Shown piece by piece: positions 1 to 5,528 of a stretch of DNA of 7,721 nucleotides. The DNA comes from a bacterium (lineage in GTDB: Bacteria; Patescibacteriota; Microgenomatia; UBA1400; PJMF01): positions 1 to 7,721 of the forward strand of contig JAFRKU010000085.1 of NCBI GenBank assembly GCA_017431585.1, written 5' to 3'. A program made the translations under genes and the position numbers. Every line of letters starts with the position of its first letter. Position 1 is the first letter of the stretch. The notes beneath the pieces were generated by a model, which saw only the letters and a program-made list of their open reading frames with translations, was not told the origin of the DNA and made no database searches.

Positions 1-725
1 CCCAAAAAGCCCACGCTCAGCTCGCGCCCGGCGATTCGCTCTTCAAAAAGCATTGGTATACCCGTCCAAATGCTCTCTTGATACAAGGCCCACAACTGCC
101 GGCGCGACCGCGCCCGATGTACCCCAATGCTCGAGCCGCCGTCTACCGGTTTGACAATCGCAGGCAGCGGAAAATCCCGCTCTATCGGGTGAAAAAGTGA
201 CGTTGTGTACCAGCGAGGCGTGGCGCATACGTCCTTGACAAAAAACTTGGCCAGATCTTTGCGCATGCACAAACCCGCCGCCGCCGCGCTACAACCGGTA
301 AAAGGAATCCCCCGCCAAGCCAAAAGTTGCGCTAATTCGCCGTTTTCTCCGATCCCGCCGTGGCAGACGTTAAAAACGATGTCCGCTCCCGCCGCCACGT
401 CTAGCACTCGCGTCCCCATCAGTGGCCGTTTTTCGCCCGGTAAAACCTCTTGTGCCAGCCAGTCGCCCGGTGTATCCGTGGGCGCTGTGGCCATCACTGC
501 GCTGGCCGTCTCCACTTTTTCCGGCGTTTTAATCTGGTAATCTGGAATATCTGGCAGAGGCTGGCGCCAAAACAACCGTGCTGCCGCCGCGCTTATATCT
601 TCGCTCACGTCCCACAACCGAGCCTGATGGCCAGTCGCGCGCAAACTGGCCGTCACTTTGGCCCCAGAAGAGAGCGATACTTCCCGCTCGCTACTGTAAC
701 CACCGGCTAAAACCAAAATTTTCAT
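1..725 (-). CDS. ddl: D-alanine--D-alanine ligase (5' part; C-terminus beyond window)
   Basis: This ATP-grasp ligase joins two D-alanines into the dipeptide that ends the peptidoglycan stem peptide; it acts in the cytoplasm. About 241 codons are present, read on the minus strand, and the frame runs off base 1. The N-terminal motif GGYSSEREVSL (residues 8-18) is the family hallmark. FNVCHGGIGENGE (118-130) and IPFTGCSAAAAGL (140-152) match the substrate-loop region, with lysines at 156 and 159. VKPVDGGSSIGV (191-202) is the ATP-grasp nucleotide-binding segment, and EERIAGRELSVGFLG (228-242) starts the central domain core. The catalytic C-terminal third is missing only because the window ends. 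The start at 725 gives the canonical MKILVLAGG N-terminus; in-frame ATGs at 737 and 740 are alternatives, and none has a well-placed Shine-Dalgarno. The gene diverges from tuf. The family call is secure; D-Ala versus D-lactate specificity cannot be judged here. Confidence 0.93.
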   Translation of the reverse strand, partial: MKILVLAGGYSSEREVSLSSGAKVTASLRATGHQARLWDVSEDISAAAARLFWRQPLPDIPDYQIKTPEKVETASAVMATAPTDTPGDWLAQEVLPGEKRPLMGTRVLDVAAGADIVFNVCHGGIGENGELAQLLAWRGIPFTGCSAAAAGLCMRKDLAKFFVKDVCATPRWYTTSLFHPIERDFPLPAIVKPVDGGSSIGVHRARSRRQLWALYQESIWTGIPMLFEERIAGRELSVGFL

Positions 726-736
726 GCGTGAAGCCA

Positions 737-781
737 TCATATCATTGCTGACTCCGCCCCAGTCCAGACGTGTGTTTGCAT
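737..781 (-). CDS. Possible 14-codon leader ORF overlapping the ddl start
   Basis: On the minus strand an ATG at 781 lies 8 nt downstream of a TATAAT box (790-795), so a transcript would start almost on it. It encodes MQTHVWTGAESAMI and stops at TGA 739-737. That stop overlaps the in-frame ddl ATGs at 740 and 737, an arrangement typical of translational coupling. The seen facts are the ORF, the -10 box and the overlap; translation is inference, and chance is a real possibility for 14 codons. Confidence 0.22.
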   Translation of the reverse strand: MQTHVWTGAESAMI

Positions 782-789
782 TAACTTTT

Positions 790-802
790 ATTATACCACC
801 CT
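790..802 (-). promoter_or_regulatory. Extended -10 promoter for ddl
   Basis: The minus strand reads GTGGTATAATAAAAG here. TATAAT is perfect and is preceded by TGG, giving the TGn extended -10. A TTGACA at 808-803 lies only 7 nt upstream of the -10, too near to act as its -35. The expected transcript start is near 783, about 58 nt before the ddl ATG at 725. The same GTGGTATAAT core occurs before tuf and rplU. Confidence 0.6.
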
Positions 803-906
803 TGTCAACTCCCCCGGGCTGCGGCATGACTGTGGCGCACTTGCTGCCGCTGCTACATCCGGGCGCACCACCACCATTCCAAATTAATGACATTTTGTCA
901 CTGAAT

Positions 907-926
907 TAGAATTTTGTGAAATTCTA
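907..926. repeat. Perfect 8-bp inverted repeat, 4-nt loop
   Basis: TAGAATTT and AAATTCTA are separated by TGTG in the divergent ddl-tuf region. There is no U-tract that would make it a terminator for either strand, so it may be an operator or a small cruciform. A weaker 5-bp inverted repeat lies just upstream at 888-900. Confidence 0.4.
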
Positions 927-1037
927 CCCCCAAAACACCCGGAAAAATGTGAAAATTGGTCTCACGCCCCCGTCACCGCCGGCACCGATACTATTTATAA
1001 TACCTGCGCCGCTTTTACAACAGCTCCCGAACTGCTC

Positions 1038-1066
1038 GTGCCAAATAGCCAAAACTGTGGTATAAT
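1038..1066 (+). promoter_or_regulatory. tuf promoter, extended -10
   Basis: A -35-like GTGCCA (1038-1043, 4 of 6 to TTGACA) is 17 bp from a perfect TATAAT (1061-1066), which carries the TGn extension (TGTGG directly before it). The expected start is near 1073, leaving a leader of about 39 nt that contains the tuf Shine-Dalgarno. The core at 1051-1070 is identical over 20 bases to the rplU promoter. Confidence 0.8.
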
Positions 1067-1096
1067 ACCCGCACTGACATTAAGTAGCAACAAAAG

Positions 1097-1102
1097 AAAG
1101 GA
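1097..1102 (+). promoter_or_regulatory. Shine-Dalgarno of tuf
   Basis: AAAGGA lies 9 nt before the ATG at 1112. It fixes that ATG as the start and rules out the in-frame-free upstream ATG at 1038. Confidence 0.8.
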
Positions 1103-1111
1103 TTCAAACGT

Positions 1112-2302
1112 ATGGCAGGAAAATACGAAAGAACCAAAACTCACGTTAATATCGGGACAATCGGTCACGTCGATCACGGCAAGACCACTTTGTCCGCGGC
1201 CATCACCACCACCTTGGCCAAACGCGTGCCTTCTGAGCTCAACGTTGCCAAAGGCTATCTGGACATCGATAACGCTCCTGAAGAAGCCAAACGTGGCGTG
1301 ACTATTAATATTAGTCACTTGGAATACGAAACCGAAAAACGCCACTATGCTCACATCGATGCTCCCGGCCACGCCGACTACATCAAAAACATGATCACTG
1401 GTGCGGCCCAGATGGACGGTGCGATTTTGGTCGTGGCCGCCACTGATGGTCCCATGCCCCAAACTCGCGAGCACATTTTGCTGGCCAAACAGGTCAACGT
1501 GCCCAAAATCATCGTCGCGCTCAACAAAGCCGATATGGTCGATGATCCGGAATTGCTCGACTTGGTGGAAATGGAAGTCCGCGACTTGCTCACCAAATAC
1601 GGTTACGATGGTGACAACACCCCGGTTATCCGCGTGTCTGCGCTCAAAGCTCTCGAGGGCGATGAGAAATGGCAAGATGCCATCATGGAATTGATGAACA
1701 CCGTGGACAGCTACATCCCTGATCCGGTCCGTGATCTGGATAAACCGTTCTTGATGCCGATCGAAGATGTCTTCTCGATTTCTGGCCGTGGCACCGTGGT
1801 GACCGGTCGTATCGAATCCGGCAAAGTTCACGTCGGTGACGAAGTCGAAATCGTTGGTTTGCGTGATTTGCAAAAATCCACCGTCACCGGTGTGGAAATG
1901 TTCCGCAAACAATTGGATGAAGGCCAAGCTGGCGACAACGTCGGTGTGCTCTTGCGCGGTATCGAAAAAGACGCCGTCGAGCGTGGTCAAGTCTTGGCTA
2001 AACCGGGCACTGTCACGGCGCACACTGAATTCGAGGCCGAAGTCTACATCTTGACCAAAGAAGAAGGTGGCCGTCACAAACCGTTTGCCAATGGTTATCG
2101 CCCGCAATTCTACATCCGTACCACCGATGTAACCGGCGAAATCAAACTGGCCGAAGGCATGGAAATGATTATGCCTGGTGACAACGCCAAAATCAGCGTC
2201 AAACTCATTGCTCCGGTGGCGATGAACGAAGGTTTGCGCTTCGCTATTCGCGAAGGCGGCCACACCGTCGGCGCTGGTGCCATCAGCAAAATTATCAAAT
2301 AA
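1112..2302 (+). CDS. tuf: Translation elongation factor Tu
   Basis: This GTPase delivers aminoacyl-tRNA to the ribosomal A site in the cytoplasm. At 396 aa it is full length for bacterial EF-Tu (about 390-400). The G1 loop GHVDHGKT is at 18-25, the switch I threonine lies in RGVTI (61-65), G3 is DAPGH (83-87) with the catalytic His87, G4 is NKAD (138-141) and G5 is SAL (176-178). The beta-barrel domains II and III follow, with RGTVVTGRIESG (226-237), EGGRHKPF (318-325) and EGGHTVGAG near the C-terminus. Two differences from the E. coli protein stand out: Ala84 replaces the G3 cysteine, and His384 sits where Arg is usual in GGRTVGAG. The gene has its own promoter, Shine-Dalgarno and terminator, with no rpsL, rpsG or fusA beside it, so it is a monocistronic tuf rather than part of a str operon. 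Confidence 0.99.
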   Translation: MAGKYERTKTHVNIGTIGHVDHGKTTLSAAITTTLAKRVPSELNVAKGYLDIDNAPEEAKRGVTINISHLEYETEKRHYAHIDAPGHADYIKNMITGAAQMDGAILVVAATDGPMPQTREHILLAKQVNVPKIIVALNKADMVDDPELLDLVEMEVRDLLTKYGYDGDNTPVIRVSALKALEGDEKWQDAIMELMNTVDSYIPDPVRDLDKPFLMPIEDVFSISGRGTVVTGRIESGKVHVGDEVEIVGLRDLQKSTVTGVEMFRKQLDEGQAGDNVGVLLRGIEKDAVERGQVLAKPGTVTAHTEFEAEVYILTKEEGGRHKPFANGYRPQFYIRTTDVTGEIKLAEGMEMIMPGDNAKISVKLIAPVAMNEGLRFAIREGGHTVGAGAISKIIK

Positions 2303-2304
2303 TT

Positions 2305-2321
2305 TTGCTTGAGACAAGCAA
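2305..2321 (+). repeat. Small hairpin after the tuf stop
   Basis: TTGCTTG and CAAGCAA are separated by AGA, starting 3 nt after the tuf stop codon. No U-tract follows, so it is more likely a 3'-end stabilising or auxiliary stem than the terminator itself. The same TTGCTTG/CAAGCAA stem recurs at the 3' end of rplU. Confidence 0.5.
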
Positions 2322-2328
2322 CTCAGTC

Positions 2329-2354
2329 AAGCCCGCCTACCCAGGCGGGCTTTT
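2329..2354 (+). terminator. Rho-independent terminator of tuf
   Basis: A 10-bp stem AAGCCCGCCT / AGGCGGGCTT closes a 4-nt loop (ACCC) and is followed by a short T run. It separates tuf from the surface-protein operon. Confidence 0.9.
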
Positions 2355-2397
2355 CGGATTTTCATTGGGAGCAATTTTAGCATTTGCACAAAACTGC

Positions 2398-2426
2398 TTT
2401 ACATTTTTCCAAAATTCGTGTATACT
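2398..2426 (+). promoter_or_regulatory. Promoter of the surface-protein operon
   Basis: TTTACA (2398-2403) and TATACT (2421-2426) are separated by exactly 17 bp, each one base from the housekeeping consensus. The predicted start is near 2433, giving a leader of about 36 nt with AAGGAG at 2449-2454. Confidence 0.8.
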
Positions 2427-2448
2427 GATATGTACCTATAGTAGCTAT

Positions 2449-2454
2449 AAGGAG
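2449..2454 (+). promoter_or_regulatory. Shine-Dalgarno of the surface protein, long spacer
   Basis: AAGGAG is a strong site but sits 14 nt before the ATG at 2469, longer than the usual 5-10. The spacer is A-rich. The next in-frame ATG (2484) would be 29 nt away, so 2469 remains the best start. Confidence 0.6.
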
Positions 2455-2468
2455 AAAAATAAAAAAGT

Positions 2469-4151
2469 ATGTTAGAAAAGACTATGAAACACCTTTCACA
2501 AGTCGCGCTCGGTGTCACTGGGCTCGCACTCATAGGCTTGGCAGGTGGCCTGCATCTGCCTGATAAAAAGCTGCAAGCGGCCGGGGACCTAGATGTTTTC
2601 CCCAGTAACTCGCGGCTGTCGTTTTTGGGCGAAGTAGCCAGCAGCACCGGCACCACCAACGTGTCTGGCACGTCGATTCTCTACATCAAAACCGCCCAAA
2701 GCGAAACCGATGGCATTTACGCCACTTCCTCGGCGCAATTGACGGCTGGTGATATCATCTATTTCAAAGGTAATGAAACTGCCGATGCGACAACTCACAA
2801 TGTGAGCTATACGGTGGCCACCACCAATGTCACCCTGCCGGACAATCAAATCCCGCTTACCAATGTGCTCGCCGCCAACACTAATGGCGAGACCATCTAC
2901 AACAAAATGACCGGTGAAGTCAAATTCTCCTACACGCCCGATGACAGCGCTGCCGCCACCGGTGGTAAATTGGTGCTCTACATCCCGGCTGCAGATAACA
3001 CGGCAGCCTCCAATGATGGTGTGCCAGATAGCGGCGGGTTTGATTTCAACTCGATTGACTATGCCACCAACGTTACCTGTCCGACTGGCTGGGCTGCCAC
3101 TGGCAGCGAGGCTGCGCCTTCCAGCACCAATGGTGTGATTATCGGTAACACCGCTTACCATACCATCACTTGTGTGCATGATGGCACCACCGCGATTAGT
3201 GCTAGCACGCCTTTGGAAATCAAAGTCACCGGTCTCATCAACCCGGCGCCCGAATACCGTGTCCGCAATGAAAACGGTGAATACTACACCTATGACGGCA
3301 CAGCTCTCAACGCTGACGAAGCCGGTGTGGGCATGATGGACAGCTACGCTTTCCGCGTTGCTCAATTGAATAACGCCGGTGTATCGGTCAAAAACACCAA
3401 TACCTACGTGGCATATTCCAATGCGGTCAAAATGACCGTCCGCGTCATGCCTCAGCTGACCTACAAAATTGAAGGCCTCACCGCTAGCGCAGTGACCACC
3501 GCCGGCATTTGTAACATTGCCTCCACTGGTGAAACCACGGTCGACTCCAGTGCTTACCAAATTGACTTTGGTAGCATTGGCAACACCTACTTCACCAATG
3601 CCGCTCAGAAAATGACGGTCACCACCAATGCCGCTCACGGCTACGTCGTTTCGGCTCGCTACGAAGACCAAATGGCCTACAGCGAAAACGGTCATCGCAA
3701 GTACGCTTGTGCCAATGATGGTGATTTGGCCTACTGTATCCCGGGTGTCCCGCACACCACGGCCAATGACGACAAGCTCACGGCTCGCACTTGGGCAGTG
3801 ACTGACGGTCGCGGCTTTGGTTACTCGCTGGAAATCGCTGATGGCGACAGCTACCTCAATGGCGACGCCGTCAACGTAACCTTGCCGACCACTTTTGCCA
3901 CCGACGGTCACATGAGCAACGAAACGTCTGCCACCGGCAAGTCCTATACCAAGGTCGACTCGGCCCAGTATCAAAAGTGGCGCTCGTTTGCCGATGCGGA
4001 AAACAATGATGATCCGGTGCAAATTTTCAGCAATTTGCGCTCGACCAACAAAGATGAAGTCTACGTGTGCTATCGTATCATGGCTAGCGTCGACAATGTG
4101 CCTGGTGACTACCAGACCACCGTCGTGTACACCATTACGGCTACGTTCTAA
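2469..4151 (+). CDS. Secreted six-cysteine surface protein with WxL-like C-terminal module
   Basis: The exact function is unknown. This 560-aa protein begins with a short basic stretch and a hydrophobic segment (about 11-28), a signal peptide or N-terminal anchor; no clean AxA cleavage site is seen. The body is Thr/Ser/Ala/Asn-rich, typical of an extracellular beta-sandwich protein. The C-terminal third has IDFGSI (366-371), TVTTNAAHGYVVSA (383-396), TWAVTDGRGFGYSL (441-454) and the end PGDYQTTVVYTITATF (545-560). This resembles modules common in Patescibacteria secreted proteins and, more distantly, the WxL wall-binding domain, where a rule of Gly/Trp-Thr followed by an agYtttitwt end holds. 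Six cysteines (204, 235, 348, 414, 423, 534) could form three disulfides. It is first in an operon with the DUF916-like gene 35 nt downstream. The gene is intact. The WxL relation is inference from motif style and neighbour; the secreted nature is well supported. Confidence 0.75.
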   Translation: MLEKTMKHLSQVALGVTGLALIGLAGGLHLPDKKLQAAGDLDVFPSNSRLSFLGEVASSTGTTNVSGTSILYIKTAQSETDGIYATSSAQLTAGDIIYFKGNETADATTHNVSYTVATTNVTLPDNQIPLTNVLAANTNGETIYNKMTGEVKFSYTPDDSAAATGGKLVLYIPAADNTAASNDGVPDSGGFDFNSIDYATNVTCPTGWAATGSEAAPSSTNGVIIGNTAYHTITCVHDGTTAISASTPLEIKVTGLINPAPEYRVRNENGEYYTYDGTALNADEAGVGMMDSYAFRVAQLNNAGVSVKNTNTYVAYSNAVKMTVRVMPQLTYKIEGLTASAVTTAGICNIASTGETTVDSSAYQIDFGSIGNTYFTNAAQKMTVTTNAAHGYVVSARYEDQMAYSENGHRKYACANDGDLAYCIPGVPHTTANDDKLTARTWAVTDGRGFGYSLEIADGDSYLNGDAVNVTLPTTFATDGHMSNETSATGKSYTKVDSAQYQKWRSFADAENNDDPVQIFSNLRSTNKDEVYVCYRIMASVDNVPGDYQTTVVYTITATF

Positions 4152-4169
4152 TAAGTATGGAAAAAAGAA

Positions 4170-4176
4170 GAAAGGA
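4170..4176 (+). promoter_or_regulatory. Shine-Dalgarno deciding the start of the DUF916-like gene
   Basis: GAAAGGA lies 10 nt before the ATG at 4187. An in-frame ATG at 4157 would place this site inside the coding region, has no Shine-Dalgarno of its own, and would add a lysine-rich decapeptide to a normal signal peptide, so 4187 is preferred. Confidence 0.75.
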
Positions 4177-4186
4177 AATTAAAAAA

Positions 4187-5206
4187 ATGACAAATCTTTC
4201 TACCAAAGGCCTAGTTGCTGCCGGCATCGCCTTCAGCATCTTGGCTGGCGCGCTGGCCCGTACCACGGCTGCCCACGCCCAAAACGTGACGCAAGTGGCG
4301 CTCACGGCGGTTCCCCCGCGTCTGGGTGACGACTACACTTTGTCCGTCAAACCCGGCCAAACCGTCCAAGCGGCCATCGAAGTCCGCAACCCCACCGATG
4401 ACACTGTCACCGTGGAAACCTTCATCCGCGACATGATTGTCGGCGATGACGGTGAGACGCCGTATCCGGTCGAGGAAGGTGAAATCACCTCCAACAAATG
4501 GGCGCTGTCCAAATGGGTCATCATGAACCCGGTTCAATCGGTCATCGCTCCTCGCGGCAGCCAACAAATCTTGGTGACTATCACTGTCCCCACTGATGCT
4601 GCCCCCGGCGGCCACTACGCGATGATCTTGCATCGCCCGGTCTCCTACGAAAACAACGGCACCACCACTGGCGCGCAAATCACCGCCCAAGTCGGTACCT
4701 TGCTCTACGTCATTGTGGACGGCCAAATGAGCGAAAAAGCCAATGTTGACACCTTTGCTTTCAAAGGCTTCAGCGAAATGGGCCCGGTGCCTTACCAAGT
4801 CGCCATTTACAACGACTCGAGTATGCACATCCGCCCCACTGGCACGATTGAAATTACCAATATGTTCGGCAAGACCGTCGGCCAAATTGACCTCGATCAA
4901 GCCAACATTTTCCCCGATTCCGCTCGCACCTTCGAAGGCAGCTGGAATACCAAATGGGGCTTTGGTAAGTACACTGCCACCTTGCATGCCAACTACGGCA
5001 CCACTGGCAGCAGCGCTCTTTCGGCCGCAACGACCTTCTGGATCATGCCGGTTCGTCTGATCTTGGCTGTCATCCTCGTGATCGTGGTTGTCTGTGTGAT
5101 CTTGATGGCGACTCGCTCCAAGTACACCAAGATGATCGAAGCGGAGGAAGAAAAGGTCCGCAAGCTCGACGAAAAGCTCAAGAAAGCCCGTCGCGCTGAA
5201 AAGTAA
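4187..5206 (+). CDS. DUF916 / WxL-interacting-like membrane-anchored surface protein
   Basis: At 339 aa, this is likely a cell-surface protein that holds a partner or binds peptidoglycan. A signal peptide with the AHA|Q cleavage site covers 1-31. The Ig-like N-terminal domain has the P-x-x-G...L.V.PGQTV..AIEVRNPTD pattern, then SKWVIMNP, VIAPRGSQQ and VTVPTDAAPGGHYA-type strands, as in the DUF916 peptidoglycan-binding domain of WxL-interacting proteins. A second beta domain (about 185-285) corresponds in position to DUF3324. A single membrane helix lies at about 290-308 and is followed by a 31-residue, strongly charged, probably helical cytoplasmic tail. In Firmicutes, proteins of this architecture are encoded beside WxL proteins; here the upstream partner is the six-cysteine surface protein, 35 nt away in the same operon. 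The architecture is clear, while the family name rests on motif resemblance and context. Confidence 0.75.
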   Translation: MTNLSTKGLVAAGIAFSILAGALARTTAAHAQNVTQVALTAVPPRLGDDYTLSVKPGQTVQAAIEVRNPTDDTVTVETFIRDMIVGDDGETPYPVEEGEITSNKWALSKWVIMNPVQSVIAPRGSQQILVTITVPTDAAPGGHYAMILHRPVSYENNGTTTGAQITAQVGTLLYVIVDGQMSEKANVDTFAFKGFSEMGPVPYQVAIYNDSSMHIRPTGTIEITNMFGKTVGQIDLDQANIFPDSARTFEGSWNTKWGFGKYTATLHANYGTTGSSALSAATTFWIMPVRLILAVILVIVVVCVILMATRSKYTKMIEAEEEKVRKLDEKLKKARRAEK

Positions 5207-5229
5207 GATTTAAACATCTGAAACTTTAA

Positions 5230-5252
5230 AACCCGGGGTCCGTCCCCGGGTT
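5230..5252. terminator. GC-rich hairpin, better terminator for minus-strand transcription
   Basis: AACCCGGGG and CCCCGGGTT form a 9-bp stem around a 5-nt loop, 23 nt after the DUF916-like stop. On the plus strand the tail is only TTGTTG. On the minus strand the hairpin is followed by TTTTAAAG. It may end the operon, but it fits minus-strand transcription at least as well. Confidence 0.65.
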
Positions 5253-5298
5253 GTTGATGCTCGCCAAGCCCTTTCCTCTTTAGCACCCTCCAGGCGCT

Positions 5299-5312
5299 GA
5301 GTGCTAGCACTC
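5299..5312. repeat. Perfect 14-bp palindrome
   Basis: GAGTGCTAGCACTC is fully self-complementary and is flanked by GCGC on both sides with one extra base, so in RNA it forms a 9-bp bulged hairpin. It lies about 220 bases before the DsbA-like gene. The half TAGCACTC is also the half-site sequence of the CIRCE element, but here the halves are fused in the opposite order. Confidence 0.7.
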
Positions 5313-5368
5313 GCGCTCCACGTGCGGCCTACCAGGCTAAACCCAGAAATATTATAGGATACTCCACT

Positions 5369-5390
5369 TTTTAACATTGTTTTAACATTG
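5369..5390 (+). repeat. Two tandem 11-nt direct repeats (possible response-regulator site)
   Basis: TTTTAACATTG occurs twice in direct succession, so the TTAACA cores are 11 bp apart, one helical turn. This spacing and core resemble the direct-repeat half-sites bound by PhoP/OmpR-type response regulators in Gram-positive bacteria. The second TTAACA ends 9 bp before a TATACT (5397-5402), the place where such activators sit over a poor -35. Function is inference. Confidence 0.5.
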
Positions 5391-5402
5391 CGGCGTTATA
5401 CT
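5382..5402 (+). promoter_or_regulatory. Possible activator-dependent promoter before the DsbA-like gene
   Basis: TATACT at 5397-5402 has no -35 at the right distance, but the direct repeats at 5369-5390 cover that position. A second candidate is TTGACA (5427-5432) with TATAAA (5447-5452), whose 14-bp spacer is short. A third is TTGCCT (5420-5425) with TATTAT (5444-5449), 18 bp apart. The sequence does not decide between them. Confidence 0.3.
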
Positions 5403-5487
5403 CACCCTCGGTTGCCAAATTGCCTCTTGACAAATTTGAAAAATATTATAAACTGCAACCAAATGACAAAAAGTATAAAAAGTAGAG

Positions 5488-5520
5488 AAAGGATTTAATT
5501 TGGCCCGTGCGCCTGATTAA
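5488..5520 (+). promoter_or_regulatory. Misplaced Shine-Dalgarno with possible 6-codon leader ORF
   Basis: AAAGGA (5488-5493) is 35 nt before the ATG of the DsbA-like gene, which has no nearer site. It is instead 6 nt before a TTG (5500) that opens a 6-codon ORF (M-A-R-A-P-D, stop TAA at 5518-5520), ending 8 nt before the ATG. Either the mini-ORF is translated and coupled to the gene, or the site is vestigial. Confidence 0.3.
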
Positions 5521-5528
5521 AAAGTCAT

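Larger units (their letters stand above)
741..1111. other. Divergent ddl-tuf intergenic region
   Basis: No convincing gene is seen between the two divergent starts. The ddl-side half holds its promoter. The middle (about 870-960) is AT-rich and contains two small hairpins: TGACA-TTT-TGTCA at 888-900 and TAGAATTT-TGTG-AAATTCTA at 907-926. A second TATAAT at 996-1001 has no recognisable -35 and could be a minor tuf promoter. The tuf promoter proper is at 1038-1066. Confidence 0.6.
5229..5344 (-). ncRNA. Possible structured small RNA (strand and existence uncertain)
   Basis: The minus strand has TATAAT (5356-5351) with no good -35. About 7 nt on begins a segment of nested inverted repeats: TTTAGC/GCTAAA (5279-5284 with 5336-5341), AGGC/GCCT (5292-5295 with 5327-5330) and the palindrome at 5299-5312. 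The hairpin with a minus-strand U-tract lies at its end. This gives a candidate of about 115 nt. It does not match a tRNA (no GGTTCRA T arm), SRP RNA or RNase P RNA that I can recognise. Confidence 0.22.

Noticed and set aside
803..808. TTGACA on the minus strand as the -35 of ddl
   Set aside because: It is only 7 bp from the TATAAT; the extended -10 explains the promoter better.
724..909. 61-codon plus-strand open frame across the ddl promoter
   Set aside because: No ribosome site or domain; proline-rich and overlapping regulatory sequence of the divergent gene.
995..2317. 440-codon open frame antisense to tuf
   Set aside because: It mirrors the EF-Tu gene in full, its protein is a low-complexity product of the opposite-strand codon pattern, and it has no recognisable domain or ribosome site.
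2589..4022. 477-codon open frame antisense to the surface-protein gene
   Set aside because: It is open because the sense gene uses few codons that read as stops in reverse; no promoter, ribosome site or domain supports it.
4157..4186. Upstream ATG for the DUF916-like gene
   Set aside because: It lacks a ribosome site and would put ten mostly charged residues before a normal signal peptide; the Shine-Dalgarno points to 4187.
4993..5310. 105-codon minus-strand open frame ending the DUF916-like gene region
   Set aside because: Mostly the reverse of the membrane anchor and tail codons; the hydrophobic-looking product is a shadow effect.
5279..5341. tRNA or other standard RNA in the nested inverted-repeat element
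   Set aside because: No T-arm GGTTCRA, no acceptor stem pairing, and no SRP or RNase P core motifs on either strand.
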